Assembly (NCBI GenBank): GCA_947381945.1
Contig: CANCXM010000009.1
Span: 28,430-92,429 of the forward strand
Reading direction: 5' to 3'
DNA: 64,000 nucleotides
From: an uncultured Muribaculaceae bacterium
GTDB taxonomy: Bacteria > Bacteroidota > Bacteroidia > Bacteroidales > Muribaculaceae
This document shows, piece after piece, positions 1 to 10,491 of the stretch. How positions within the stretch are numbered: position 1 is the stretch's first letter; the number at the start of each line of letters is the position of its first letter. Position numbers and translations under genes: made by a program. The notes below the pieces were generated by a model that made no database searches, was not told the origin of the DNA, and saw only the letters and a program-made list of their open reading frames with translations.

Positions 1-56
1 AGAATGGTGCGGGAGGCGGAAGCGGAATCCTGTGGAGGGAAAATGTGGAATTTCAT
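1..56 (-). CDS. 5' end of a third biotin-operon gene (partial)
   Basis: An ATG at 56-54 on the minus strand begins two bases after the bioF stop and reads MKFHIFPPQDSASASRTI before leaving the window. The tight spacing and the same strand suggest a third gene of the bioA-bioF operon. In Bacteroidales the next gene is often a bioG/bioC-type gene for pimeloyl-ACP supply, but 18 residues are too few to tell. Both the existence of the gene and its identity are inferred from position. Confidence 0.4.
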   Translation of the reverse strand, partial: MKFHIFPPQDSASASRTI

Positions 57-58
57 TC

Positions 59-1201
59 TTATAGCAGTTTTGCGAGTGTGTGGCCGAGGCGGTCAATCTC
101 GTCAATCGGGATTGCCGCGCTGAGGCTGATGCGGAGACGTTCGGTGCCGGGAGGGACGGTCGGGGTGCGTATGGGCAGCACCTTGAAACCCTCTTCGAGC
201 AGACGGCGGGAGAGTTCAACAGCCCTGTCGGCTGAGCCGACGACGAGGGGCTGGATATGGCTTGGAGTGATGACAGTCTTCGGCGAAAGCGGTTGCAGAT
301 GGTCGTGGAGGCGCTGACCAAGCAGACGGAGTTGACTCCGTTCGGCATCCATTTCCAGGAAGGTCTCAATCATGAAGCGCGTCCATGCCACGGTCATCGG
401 TGGAAGGGAGGTCGAGAAGATGAAGCTGCGCGCACGGTTGACAAGATAGTCGCGCAGGGTGGGGGAGACGGCGCAGAATGCACCGGCCGAGGCGCAGGCT
501 TTTCCGAAGGTGCCGACAACGATGTCGACGTCGCCGAATCCGGCGCTTTCCTTGCACATACCGAGCCCCTGCGGACCCTCCACGCCGAAAGCGTGGGCCT
601 CGTCGACATAGAGCATGGCATTTGGATAGCGGCGTTTAAGGGCTATGATGCTGTCGATGTCGGCGCGGTCGCCGTCCATACTGTAGACACTCTCGACCAC
701 GATGAACACTCTTTCATGGTTCGCCGCCTCCTTCTCCATGATTTTTTCAAGATGGCCGAGGTCGTTGTGGCGGAAACGGGTGAAGGGGGCTTTCGAGAGG
801 GTTATGCCGTCGATGATGCTTGCATGGACGAGCTTGTCGGCCACGATGAGTGTCTTCGAATCGGCAAGTGCCTGTATCATGCCGGTGTTGGCATGGTAGC
901 CGCTGTTGAAAAGCAGACAGGGACGGCCATAGAGCTGTCCGAGGAAACTTTCGAGCTCCTCATATTCGCGTTGGCGTCCGCTCAACAGGCGTGATGCCGA
1001 TGAGGTCATCGGTATGGCGCGGTTGGTCGCCGATGCGAAAAAGCTTTGCTGAAGACCTGGGTCGGCACCGAGCCCGAGATAGTCGTTGGACGATAGGTCG
1101 GTCACCTCCGCACCTGTGGGAAGTTCGTGCGGAATGGAGCGGAAGTTGCCTTCCGAGTGCAGACGGTCGAGTATGTCGCTGTAACGGTTCACTTTATGCA
1201 C
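59..1201 (-). CDS. bioF: 8-amino-7-oxononanoate synthase (BioF)
   Basis: A 380-residue PLP-dependent alpha-oxoamine synthase. BioF condenses pimeloyl-ACP or pimeloyl-CoA with L-alanine to give 8-amino-7-oxononanoate, the first committed ring-building step of biotin synthesis. The PLP-binding lysine is in [11 protein letters not shown] near residue 234, and the cofactor aspartate precedes EAHAFG near residue 200. Length is normal for the family. It overlaps the end of bioA by 13 bp, so the two are probably translationally coupled in one minus-strand operon. A 2-amino-3-ketobutyrate CoA ligase shares this fold, but linkage to bioA supports BioF. Confidence 0.92.
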   Translation of the reverse strand: MHKVNRYSDILDRLHSEGNFRSIPHELPTGAEVTDLSSNDYLGLGADPGLQQSFFASATNRAIPMTSSASRLLSGRQREYEELESFLGQLYGRPCLLFNSGYHANTGMIQALADSKTLIVADKLVHASIIDGITLSKAPFTRFRHNDLGHLEKIMEKEAANHERVFIVVESVYSMDGDRADIDSIIALKRRYPNAMLYVDEAHAFGVEGPQGLGMCKESAGFGDVDIVVGTFGKACASAGAFCAVSPTLRDYLVNRARSFIFSTSLPPMTVAWTRFMIETFLEMDAERSQLRLLGQRLHDHLQPLSPKTVITPSHIQPLVVGSADRAVELSRRLLEEGFKVLPIRTPTVPPGTERLRISLSAAIPIDEIDRLGHTLAKLL

Positions 1202-2499
1202 TCAATCATTTTTTCGATGAGATATTTGAGGTCGCCGTCCGAAATGATGTAGGGCGGCATGATGTAGACGTTGCGTCCGAAGGGCCGCACCCAGATTCCG
1301 CGCTCCACGCAGCGTTTCTGGAATTCACCGACATCGACCGGTTCCTCCATCTCTATTACACCGATGGCGCCGAGTACCCTCACGTCGCGCACACCCTTGA
1401 CGAGCGCTGCAGCGGCGATGTGACGGCGGATGACAGCCTCGATGTGGGCTATGCGGCGACTCATGTCGCGCTCACGCAGGAGTGTCAGCGATGCGACGGC
1501 TACCGCGCAGGCAAGCGGATTGCCCATGAATGTCGGGCCGTGCATCATCACTCCGGCCTCGCCGCGCGAAATGGTGTCGGCAACGTCGCGGGTCGTGAGG
1601 ACGGCGCTCATGGTCATGTAGCCACCGGTCAGCCCCTTGCCGATACACATAATGTCGGGCTCGACACCGGCGTGTTCGCAGGCGAAGCATTTGCCTGTGC
1701 GCCAGAATCCTGTGGCGATTTCGTCGAAGATGAGGTAGATTCCAGCCTCATCGCAGAGGCGGCGCGCCTCGCGCAGATATTGCGGATGGTAGAACCGCAT
1801 TCCTCCCGCGCCCTGGACGACCGGTTCGAGGATGAGGGCTGCGAGTTCATCCTTGTGCTCACGGATGATTTCGGCAAGCGGTTCGATGTCGGCGGGATTC
1901 CACCGTCCGTCGAACGACACTTCCGGTGCGGGAGCGAAGTAGCGGATAGGGAGGGCGGGGCCGAAGGCACCGTGCATACCGGTGACGGGGTCGCAGACGC
2001 TCATGGCGTTCCATGTGTCGCCGTGATAACCGCTTCGGATGGTGACGAAGTTGGTCTTGTTGTGGTTGCCGGAGCGCGAAATCGAGGCCTGGACAGCCAT
2101 CTTCATCGCCACTTCCACAGCCACAGAGCCGGAGTCGGCATAGAATATATTGTGCATCGAGGATGGAGCCATCTCCAGAAGGAGCTTGCCCAGTTCGATG
2201 GCAGGGTCATGGGTTAGGCCACCGAACATCACATGGCTCATCTTGCCTATCTGACGGGTGATGGCGGCGTTGATTTCGGGATGGTTGTAGCCGTGGATGG
2301 CACACCACCATGAGGCCATGCCGTCAATCAGCTCGCGTCCGTCGGCGAGGCGGATGCGGACACCCTCGGCGGAGTCCACCTTATAGGTAGGCAGAGGGTT
2401 GATGGTGGAGGTATAGGGATGCCACAGATGCTCGCGGTCGAAGGGGTCGTGGAGCTGTGTGGCAGTGGTGTCACATTGTGTCTTGGTATCAGTATGCAT
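1189..2499 (-). CDS. bioA: adenosylmethionine-8-amino-7-oxononanoate aminotransferase (BioA)
   Basis: A 436-residue class III aminotransferase. BioA transfers an amino group from S-adenosylmethionine to 8-amino-7-oxononanoate, giving 7,8-diaminononanoate. The N-terminal [15 protein letters not shown] signature is typical of BioA. The PLP aspartate lies in [10 protein letters not shown] near residue 259 and the Schiff-base lysine in [11 protein letters not shown] near residue 288. It is the first gene of the minus-strand biotin operon and overlaps bioF by 13 bp. A -7 promoter box lies about 35 bp upstream of the ATG. Confidence 0.95.
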   Translation of the reverse strand: MHTDTKTQCDTTATQLHDPFDREHLWHPYTSTINPLPTYKVDSAEGVRIRLADGRELIDGMASWWCAIHGYNHPEINAAITRQIGKMSHVMFGGLTHDPAIELGKLLLEMAPSSMHNIFYADSGSVAVEVAMKMAVQASISRSGNHNKTNFVTIRSGYHGDTWNAMSVCDPVTGMHGAFGPALPIRYFAPAPEVSFDGRWNPADIEPLAEIIREHKDELAALILEPVVQGAGGMRFYHPQYLREARRLCDEAGIYLIFDEIATGFWRTGKCFACEHAGVEPDIMCIGKGLTGGYMTMSAVLTTRDVADTISRGEAGVMMHGPTFMGNPLACAVAVASLTLLRERDMSRRIAHIEAVIRRHIAAAALVKGVRDVRVLGAIGVIEMEEPVDVGEFQKRCVERGIWVRPFGRNVYIMPPYIISDGDLKYLIEKMIECIK

Positions 2500-2532
2500 G
2501 GTTGCGTTTGTGTTCTGTTGAAAAAAGTCGCT

Positions 2533-2541
2533 GCAAAGTTA
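2533..2541 (-). promoter_or_regulatory. -7 promoter box upstream of bioA
   Basis: The minus strand reads TAACTTTGC, matching the Bacteroidetes -7 consensus TAnnTTTG, about 35 bp upstream of the bioA ATG. No clear -33 TTTG was seen. No BirA-type operator was recognised. Confidence 0.45.
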
Positions 2542-2792
2542 CAGTTTTTTTGTGATAATGCTAATGTGGGGGGGAGGGTAGGGGAGAGATTTGCGTTACG
2601 GTGCCGTTGGGAATAAACTTTTTCAATTCGCTTCAACCTTTTTAGTGAAAGAAATGTTTAATAGATGAAAAAGATGAAAACAATGGATTGGTAATGGCTG
2701 CATGGTCTGATCGATGCTGTTGCTTTTCATGGTTCAACTATTAAGGAAATTAATAATCATCAATATTCTAACACTTTTAAAATTCCACTGTT

Positions 2793-3338
2793 ATGAAGAA
2801 GTTTTTACTTATGGCAGTCATGGCTATTATGACTTTAGGTGCATCGGCTCAGAAATGGTATTCCGGCGGCCAGCTCACTTTTGGAAGAACAACAACCGAA
2901 CTCAGCGGCGTAAGCCTCAAGAGCACTCAGATTGCTGTATTGCCTGAAATCGGCTATAATGTTACAGATAATTTCGCCCTCGGCGCAATTTTCGGTGTTG
3001 ACTACCGTAAGACAGGTGACAGCAAGCTCACTACATTCAACATCAACCCCTACGCCCGTGCAACATATTTCCGTTCAGGCATGGTTGACCTCTTCGTTGA
3101 CGGTGGTGTCGGTTTCGGTATCGGACGCGCCAACGGTCACACAGCCGTGACCTACGAGATCGGTTTCCGTCCCGGTGTTGCACTCAACCTCAGTGAGAAG
3201 TTCAGCCTTGTTGCCCATGTCGGCTTCCTCGGCTATGAAAGCGGTAACCGTCCCGCCAAGCGCAACGGTGCTCCTGAAAACTGGGGTCTCAACCTCGACA
3301 GCACTGACCTCATGTTTGGTTTCTACTATCATTTCTAA
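2793..3338 (+). CDS. small outer-membrane beta-barrel protein
   Basis: A 181-residue protein with a Sec signal peptide (MKKFLLMAVMAIMTLGASA, cleavage before QKW). The rest alternates polar and hydrophobic residues as in beta strands, contains GYNVTDNFALGA and ends in an aromatic residue (FGFYYHF), the usual C-terminal signature for barrel insertion. It fits the OmpA/OmpX-like eight-stranded barrel family common in Bacteroidales; the specific role is unknown. A strong terminator follows directly. The next gene has an almost identical signal peptide. Confidence 0.8.
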   Translation: MKKFLLMAVMAIMTLGASAQKWYSGGQLTFGRTTTELSGVSLKSTQIAVLPEIGYNVTDNFALGAIFGVDYRKTGDSKLTTFNINPYARATYFRSGMVDLFVDGGVGFGIGRANGHTAVTYEIGFRPGVALNLSEKFSLVAHVGFLGYESGNRPAKRNGAPENWGLNLDSTDLMFGFYYHF

Positions 3339-3372
3339 AGACAAGACTATAATTATTCTTATAGACCATACC

Positions 3373-3422
3373 CTCCGGGGAGCCGCAGCGCAGAGGCGCG
3401 ACCGGCTCCCCGGAGTTTTTTA
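3373..3422 (+). terminator. rho-independent terminator after the first barrel gene
   Basis: A perfect 13-bp stem (CTCCGGGGAGCCG at 3373-3385 with its complement at 3403-3415) is followed directly by a run of T. This is a canonical intrinsic terminator about 35 bp downstream of the stop codon. Confidence 0.9.
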
Positions 3423-3548
3423 TGATGCCACGTCGGGCCTTCCGGATTATTTAATCTGAATGCATAGGTATTTGCTGTTCGCTAAAGAATTTTTAAATGA
3501 CATCTTCATTTTGTCGATTGAAAATGGAGTGTTGTGCGAAAAAAGTGC

Positions 3549-3557
3549 TACATTTGC
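3549..3557 (+). promoter_or_regulatory. -7 promoter box of the second barrel gene
   Basis: TACATTTGC matches the Bacteroidetes -7 consensus and lies about 75 bp upstream of the ATG at 3634. Since a strong terminator separates the two barrel genes, the second gene needs its own promoter and this is the best candidate. The -33 box is not clear. Confidence 0.5.
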
Positions 3558-3633
3558 CCCATTGCATGTCTGAATCTCAATATTGCTTATCATAACACGA
3601 TTATTCATCATAACACATTTCAATTATTTGACT

Positions 3634-4293
3634 ATGAAAAAATTTTTGCTTGCGGCAGTGGCTGCTGTTATGTCTGTCGGTGCTTCGGCACAGGCTGTCG
3701 GATGGGACAACGGTGCGCCTGAGAAGATCGTCACATTTGGCCTGCGTGCAGGTCTGAACATTTCCACTATCGGCGGTGAGGACACCTCGGATACGAAGAC
3801 CAAATTCGGTTTCCGCAGCGGTGTGTCGGCCGATTTCAATATTGTCCGCAGTTTCTCAATCAATTCCGGCCTTTTCTTTACCCAAAAGGGCTGCAAGGGT
3901 GACATTTGGGATGAAGTGAATGGTGGGCTTGTATCTGCTGAATGCAGAATGACCATGAATTTCATCGAACTCCCAGTCTATCTGTCATATCACCTCAATT
4001 TCGATGCGCTCAACTCGACACAGTTTTTCTTTGGCCCATATTTCGACTTCGGTATCTACGGCAAGATGACTGCTGATGCGAAGTCCGGTAGCCAAAAGGC
4101 GAGTGCATCGGTCAATGTGTTTGACGACCCATACGAATTCAAGCGATTCCATGCCGGTCTCGGACTCGGAGCATCGCACACCTACGGCAATTTCGTGTTC
4201 GGCCTGTCGTATCAGTGGGGTCTGACGGACGTGGTCGGCGGGGTCGACAACCATTGGAACAATTTCAACGTCTCAGTAGGATATAACTTCTAA
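3634..4293 (+). CDS. outer-membrane beta-barrel protein, porin-like
   Basis: A 219-residue secreted barrel protein. I start it at 3634 because MKKFLLAAVAAVMSVGASAQ is a complete signal peptide; the in-frame ATG 17 codons upstream would put an extra stretch before it. The mature part has GLRAGLNISTIGG, a motif usual in PorT/outer-membrane barrel (OMP_b-brl_2) proteins, glycine- and aromatic-rich strands, and ends in VSVGYNF with the terminal phenylalanine typical of BAM substrates. Function is unknown. It shares its signal peptide style with the gene before it but is only distantly similar otherwise. Confidence 0.8.
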   Translation: MKKFLLAAVAAVMSVGASAQAVGWDNGAPEKIVTFGLRAGLNISTIGGEDTSDTKTKFGFRSGVSADFNIVRSFSINSGLFFTQKGCKGDIWDEVNGGLVSAECRMTMNFIELPVYLSYHLNFDALNSTQFFFGPYFDFGIYGKMTADAKSGSQKASASVNVFDDPYEFKRFHAGLGLGASHTYGNFVFGLSYQWGLTDVVGGVDNHWNNFNVSVGYNF

Positions 4294-4309
4294 AAATACT
4301 GATGTCCCG

Positions 4310-4580
4310 AAGGCTGGAAGGGCACATAGTCCCGGAGGCTGGAAGGGCGCATAAAGACAGAAGGTCAGAAGTGACATAAGTTTTTTTCAGTTATCAGTTA
4401 ACAGGGACATAAGTTTTTTCAGTTAAAGAGACATAAGTTTTTTCAGTTATAAGGGACATAAGTTTTTTCGGTTAATCTGATAGCCGAAAATCCTTATGTC
4501 CCTTCTGGCCTTCTGTCTTTATGTGCCCTTCTCACATTTCCTGGCCTTATGTTGCCCGCCTTGTGTACCCTTCCAGCCTT
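4310..4580. repeat. nested inverted-repeat element with four internal direct repeats
   Basis: The gap between the barrel gene and nuoA holds a large potential cruciform. Outer arms lie at 4310-4328 and 4562-4580 and inner arms at 4343-4380 and 4493-4530, the latter nearly complementary over 38 bp. The loop holds four copies of GACATAAGTTTTTTCAGTTA-like sequence between about 4373 and 4475. Related sequence recurs at 47545-47677 and near 55015-55180. No ORF is inside. It may be a miniature mobile element or a structured 3' RNA end. Confidence 0.75.
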
Positions 4581-4652
4581 TCCCGGCTTTGAGGGAATTT
4601 TGGGAAATGTTGGAGCGTTAGGATTTTTTATTTGCAACACAGTCAGAATTTT

Positions 4653-4686
4653 TTGGGCGATTTCGGAAAAATTTCAGTATATTTGC
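4653..4686 (+). promoter_or_regulatory. probable promoter of the nuo-atp block
   Basis: TATATTTGC at 4678-4686 matches the Bacteroidetes -7 element, with a TTG-containing -33 candidate at 4653-4655 about 22 bp upstream. It lies about 100 bp before the nuoA ATG and is the only good promoter seen ahead of a 17-kb block of closely packed plus-strand genes. Confidence 0.55.
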
Positions 4687-4783
4687 ACTGCGTTTTATGC
4701 CCCCTTTGGCCACAAGGCCGTCGAGAGGCGTCTAACTCCATGATACACAGTTTCTTCGAAACAAAATCAGTATTTATCACTAT

Positions 4784-5152
4784 ATGATAGCATTGGCAAT
4801 TCAAAATGCGACTTTAGCCGTGGTGGCCCTCCTGACAGGTGTGGCTCTCGTGGCTGTAGCTCTTTGGCTTGCGGGACTTATTTCTCCCCGCTCATTCAAT
4901 CCGCAGAAAGGCGAGGCCTACGAGTGTGGTATCCCCACCCGTGGCGAATCAATGGCACAGTTCAAGGTAGGTTACTATCTCTTCGCCATCCTCTTTCTGA
5001 TGTTTGACGTCGAGACCGTGTTTCTCTATCCCTGGGCCGTGCGTGTGCATGAGCTGGGAACCTCCGGCCTCACAGCCATAGCAGTCTTTTTTGGAATCAT
5101 AGTGCTGGGCCTCGTATATGCCTGGCGGAAAGGAGCTCTTGAATGGAAGTAA
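4784..5152 (+). CDS. nuoA: NADH-quinone oxidoreductase subunit A (NuoA)
   Basis: A 122-residue membrane subunit of complex I. Three transmembrane helices are visible (residues about 10-32, 64-86 and 94-114). The conserved loop reads YECGIPTRGES, the site equivalent to the ND3 cysteine loop, followed by FDVETVFLYPW, both signatures of the family. NuoA helps close the quinone chamber at the junction of the peripheral and membrane arms. It is the first gene of the complex I operon, and its last 10 bases overlap nuoB. Confidence 0.95.
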   Translation: MIALAIQNATLAVVALLTGVALVAVALWLAGLISPRSFNPQKGEAYECGIPTRGESMAQFKVGYYLFAILFLMFDVETVFLYPWAVRVHELGTSGLTAIAVFFGIIVLGLVYAWRKGALEWK

Positions 5153-5751
5153 CCACCAAAGGTATGCCGTATGAGGCATGGAAGGACAACGAATACATTG
5201 AAAAGCTCGTGAAGGAGCTTCAGGAGAGCGGCACCAACGTGGTTGTCGGTTCTCTTGACAAACTTATCAACTGGGGGCGTTCCAACTCCATCTGGCCGCT
5301 CACCTTCGCCACCAGTTGCTGCGGCATCGAATTTGTGTCGCTTGGAGCGGCGCGCTACGACATGGCGCGTTTCGGATGGGAAGTTGCGCGTGCCTCGCCC
5401 CGTCAGGCCGACTTCATGATGGTGGCCGGAACCATCGTACACCGCATGGTGCCTGTGTTCCGCCGTCTCTATGATCAGCTCGCCGAACCCAAATATGTCA
5501 TCGCTTGCGGAAGCTGCGCCATCTCCGGCGGTCCCTTCAAGAAGAGCTACCATGTGGCTATGGGTATCGAGGACATCGTTCCGGTCGACGTATTCATCCC
5601 CGGCTGTCCTCCCCGTCCCGAGGCTATGATTTACGGTATCATGCAGCTCTCGCGCAAAATTAAGGTGGAGAAATTCTTCGGCGGCGTGAACCGTCAGGAG
5701 AAGCAGGAAGAATTCCTCAAGGCTCACCCGGTCCCTGGAGTGAACGACTGA
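5143..5751 (+). CDS. nuoB: NADH-quinone oxidoreductase subunit B (NuoB)
   Basis: A 202-residue subunit carrying the terminal iron-sulfur cluster N2, which hands electrons to quinone. The four cluster ligands are visible in TSCCGIEF, GSCAISGG and PGCPPRPE. The catalytic core matches the family; the C-terminal stretch after PRPEAMIYGIMQLSRKI is short and acidic. The start overlaps nuoA by 10 bp, implying coupled translation. Confidence 0.95.
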   Translation: MEVTTKGMPYEAWKDNEYIEKLVKELQESGTNVVVGSLDKLINWGRSNSIWPLTFATSCCGIEFVSLGAARYDMARFGWEVARASPRQADFMMVAGTIVHRMVPVFRRLYDQLAEPKYVIACGSCAISGGPFKKSYHVAMGIEDIVPVDVFIPGCPPRPEAMIYGIMQLSRKIKVEKFFGGVNRQEKQEEFLKAHPVPGVND

Positions 5752-5821
5752 GACAATCCCACCCACCATCCCCGCAAAGAATAAGAATCAAGAATAACGT
5801 TCATACACCTTATTATATATT

Positions 5822-7456
5822 ATGTCCAACATCCGGGAAAAGATTTCAACCGTGTTGCCCGAGGCCGTCATCGAAGATGGCGACATCATGCAGGTGACCG
5901 TCCCCGACGCAAAGTGGCATGACTTCGCCAAGACACTCCGCGATGACAGTGACCTCGCTTTTGACTTCCTCGTGACCATCGTCGGCATGGACTGGAAGGA
6001 AAACGGCATGGGCTGTATCTACTACCTCACATCCACCAAGCACAACACCCACATCTCTGTCAAGGTGATGGCTACCGGTGACCGTGAGCAGCCCCTCATC
6101 CATTCGATCCATGACCTCTGGGCCATCGCCACCATATTCGAGCGCGAGGTCTATGACTTCTTCGGCATTATCTTCATCAATAATCCCGACATGCGCCGCC
6201 TCTTCCTCAACATCGACTGGAAGGGCTATCCCTTGCGCAAGGACTACGATGCCAACCCCGACATCAACCCCGTCTCCATCGAGAACGAACGTCAGACAGA
6301 CTTCACCGATGTCTGGACAGAGGATGCCGACGGCAAGGTCGTGAAGCATGAACGCCGCATCTTCAAGCCCGAGGATTTCGTGGTCAACATCGGCCCGCAG
6401 CACCCTGCAACCCACGGTGTGCTCCGTTTCCGCACGGCTGTCGACGGTGAGATTATCAAGAAGATTGACATCTATCTCGGCTACATCCACCGTGGTGTCG
6501 AGAAAATCTGCGAGGGACTCACATATCCGCAGACCCTCCACTTCATGGACCGTCTCGACTACTTCTCGGCCCATCCCTACCACCACTGTCTCTGTATGCT
6601 CATCGAGGAGGCTGCCGGAATCCAGATTTCGCGCCGCGCACAGGTGATCCGCGTGCTCATGGACGAGCTCTCGCGCATCGCTTCACACTGCCTCTTCATC
6701 GGCACATATTGCATGGACCTCGGTGCGACCACCATGCTCTTCTACACCCTGCGTGTCCGCGAACAGATTCTCGACATCATGGAGAAGACCTGCGGTGCGC
6801 GCATGACATTCAACTATGATTGCATCGGCGGTGTGATGCAGGACCTGCATCCCGACTTTGTCAAGGACGTACACGCCCTTCTCGATGTGCTCCCCGCCAA
6901 CATCAAGGAATACAACAAAATCTTCACCGGCAACGTCATCGCCAAGAACCGTATGGAGAACGTCGGTGTGCTCACCCGCCACGACGCCATTTCATGGGCT
7001 GTCACCGGTCCTAACGGACGCGGTTCGGGCTGGGCTTGCGATGTGCGCAAGTGTGCCCCCTACAGCATCTACTCCGAGCTTGATTTCGAGGAAATCGTGC
7101 GCGAGGAAGGCGACTCGATGGCCCGCTTCAAGGTGCGCATGGACGAGATGGTCCAGAGCGCGCGCATCATCGAGCAGCTCATCGACAATATCCCCGAGGG
7201 TGACTACTGCGTGAAGGTTCCCAAGGTGATTAAGCTCCCTGCCGGCCACTGGTTCAAGATGGTCGAGGGTTGCCGCGGCACATTCGGCGTATATCTCGAG
7301 AGCGACGGCACCGTCAATCCCTATCGTCTGAAGCTCGCCACCCCCTGCCTCCCCGCAGCTGCAGTCGTTGACCACATCACCGAGGGCCAGAAGATCGCCG
7401 ACCTTATCACCATCGGCGGCTCGCTTGACTACATTGTCCCCGACATTGACCGTTAA
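5822..7456 (+). CDS. nuoCD: NADH-quinone oxidoreductase subunit C/D fusion (NuoCD)
   Basis: A 544-residue fusion of the two hydrophilic subunits that support and form the quinone site. Residues about 1-160 are NuoC-like, with the family signature around EREVYDFFGIIF and YPLRKDYD. The NuoD part begins near NIGPQHPATHGVLRF at about residue 185 and continues through GYIHRGVEKICEG to the end. The fusion is common in Bacteroidetes and gammaproteobacteria. NuoD derives from the [NiFe] hydrogenase large subunit but has lost the metal-binding cysteines. A 70-bp gap separates it from nuoB. Confidence 0.95.
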   Translation: MSNIREKISTVLPEAVIEDGDIMQVTVPDAKWHDFAKTLRDDSDLAFDFLVTIVGMDWKENGMGCIYYLTSTKHNTHISVKVMATGDREQPLIHSIHDLWAIATIFEREVYDFFGIIFINNPDMRRLFLNIDWKGYPLRKDYDANPDINPVSIENERQTDFTDVWTEDADGKVVKHERRIFKPEDFVVNIGPQHPATHGVLRFRTAVDGEIIKKIDIYLGYIHRGVEKICEGLTYPQTLHFMDRLDYFSAHPYHHCLCMLIEEAAGIQISRRAQVIRVLMDELSRIASHCLFIGTYCMDLGATTMLFYTLRVREQILDIMEKTCGARMTFNYDCIGGVMQDLHPDFVKDVHALLDVLPANIKEYNKIFTGNVIAKNRMENVGVLTRHDAISWAVTGPNGRGSGWACDVRKCAPYSIYSELDFEEIVREEGDSMARFKVRMDEMVQSARIIEQLIDNIPEGDYCVKVPKVIKLPAGHWFKMVEGCRGTFGVYLESDGTVNPYRLKLATPCLPAAAVVDHITEGQKIADLITIGGSLDYIVPDIDR

Positions 7457-7534
7457 GCCCCGGCATTGCAATGGAATTTTCCACAAGAGTGAACTAACAC
7501 AGAGAGAATAAAAAGTAATTTTCAAATAGACATT

Positions 7535-8611
7535 ATGCAAGACCTATCAGTCGGAACCGCATGGCTTCACTCCTTCCTCACTGACTATATCCCCGAATGG
7601 GCCGCAGTCACCCTTGAGTGCCTGCTCATCGGAGTTGGCCTGATGCTGCTCTATGCAGTGCTCGCGCTGTTCTATATCCTCTTCGAGCGTAAGGTGTGTG
7701 CCTACTTCCAGTGCCGTCTCGGCCCTAACCGCGTAGGCCCCTGGGGCTTGATGCAGAGCATCGCCGATATGTTCAAGATTCTCATCAAGGAGCTTATCTC
7801 GCTGAACCATATCGACAAATTCCTCTTCGCCCTCGCTCCCTATCTCGTGATCATCGCCTCAATGCTCGCCTTTGCTGTCCTCCCGTGGGGTAACGGCTTG
7901 CAGATTATTGATTTCAATGTCGGCATCTTCTTCCTGCTTGCCGTGTCGTCCATCGGCGTTCTCGGTATCCTTCTGGCAGGATGGTCGTCAAACAACAAGT
8001 TCACCCTCATCGGTGCGCTCCGTTCGGGTGCCCAGATGGTCAGCTATGAGCTTTCCATGGGTCTCTGCGTGGTGACGATGGTCGTGATGGCCGGCACAAT
8101 GTCGGTCGGTGGAATCGTCGAGGCTCAGAACCATCTCTGGTTCATCTTCTCCGGCCATATCCCCGCCATCATCGCTTTCGTGATTTTCATGATTGCCGGT
8201 ACGGCCGAGACCAACCGTGGCCCGTTTGACCTTCCCGAAGCTGAAAGTGAGCTTACCGCCGGTTACCACACCGAGTACTCCGGTATCCACTTCGGTTTCT
8301 TCTATCTCGCCGAGTATCTCAACCTCTTCATCGTTTCCGGCGTGGCCGCGCTCCTCTTCTTCGGAGGCTGGATGCCGCTCCATATCCCCGGTCTCGACGC
8401 CTTCAACCAGATTATGGACTATATCCCCTCGTTCATCTGGTTCATCGGCAAGGCCATCGTGCTCTCATTCATCATCATCTGGTTCAAGTGGACTTTCCCC
8501 CGTCTGCGAATCGACCAGCTTCTCACACTGGAGTGGAAATACCTCCTCCCCATCAACCTCTTCAACCTCGTGCTTATGGTCCTTATCGTGACCTTCAAGC
8601 TTTACCTCTAA
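7535..8611 (+). CDS. nuoH: NADH-quinone oxidoreductase subunit H (NuoH)
   Basis: A 358-residue polytopic membrane protein with about eight helices that couples quinone reduction to proton translocation. Signatures include [20 protein letters not shown] near residue 50, close to the quinone tunnel, and [16 protein letters not shown] near residue 225. Length is normal. In the usual operon nuoI follows nuoH directly. Here eight ATP synthase genes lie between them, starting 85 bp downstream. Confidence 0.95.
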   Translation: MQDLSVGTAWLHSFLTDYIPEWAAVTLECLLIGVGLMLLYAVLALFYILFERKVCAYFQCRLGPNRVGPWGLMQSIADMFKILIKELISLNHIDKFLFALAPYLVIIASMLAFAVLPWGNGLQIIDFNVGIFFLLAVSSIGVLGILLAGWSSNNKFTLIGALRSGAQMVSYELSMGLCVVTMVVMAGTMSVGGIVEAQNHLWFIFSGHIPAIIAFVIFMIAGTAETNRGPFDLPEAESELTAGYHTEYSGIHFGFFYLAEYLNLFIVSGVAALLFFGGWMPLHIPGLDAFNQIMDYIPSFIWFIGKAIVLSFIIIWFKWTFPRLRIDQLLTLEWKYLLPINLFNLVLMVLIVTFKLYL

Positions 8612-8633
8612 GATAATTTCCTCAAAACTCTAA

Positions 8634-10202
<1,569 letters not shown>

Positions 10203-10251
10203 GAAAACGCAGATTTAACAAAGTCTCTCAAACTCATCAGCAGACACAGCA

Positions 10252-10488
10252 ATGATACTCAAAGTCATATCGGCCGAAGACATCGTCTTTCAGGGTGAAG
10301 TCAAAGTGGTGCACCTTCCGGGTGCCATGGGCGCTTTCACCGTACTTCCCGGCCACGCGGCCCTTATCTCAACCCTCACACCCGGCGACATCCGCTACAC
10401 GGCTGCCGACGGCGAGGAACACAAGGTCACCGTTGAGGGCGGAATCGTCGACGTTGACTCGAACATCGTGTCGGTCTGCATCTATTAA
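10252..10488 (+). CDS. atpC: ATP synthase F1 subunit epsilon, short form (AtpC)
   Basis: A 78-residue protein matching only the N-terminal beta-sandwich domain of epsilon: LKVISAEDIVFQGEVKVVHLPG, then GAFTVLPGHAALIS (family signature) and VEGGIVDVDSN. The usual bacterial epsilon is about 130-140 residues and adds two C-terminal helices that can inhibit ATP hydrolysis. Those helices are absent here. Short epsilon subunits are seen elsewhere in Bacteroidetes. It lies 49 bp after atpD and 3 bp before the atpB ATG. Confidence 0.92.
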   Translation: MILKVISAEDIVFQGEVKVVHLPGAMGAFTVLPGHAALISTLTPGDIRYTAADGEEHKVTVEGGIVDVDSNIVSVCIY

Positions 10489-10491
10489 ACT

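Noticed and set aside
991..2217. Long plus-strand open frame of 408 codons over bioA
   Set aside because: It is antisense to bioA, which has a complete PLP-enzyme signature; the frame is kept open by codon bias only.
4294..4783. Small gene between the barrel protein and nuoA
   Set aside because: The only frame (4549-4743) falls in the inverted repeat and promoter region and has no recognisable features.
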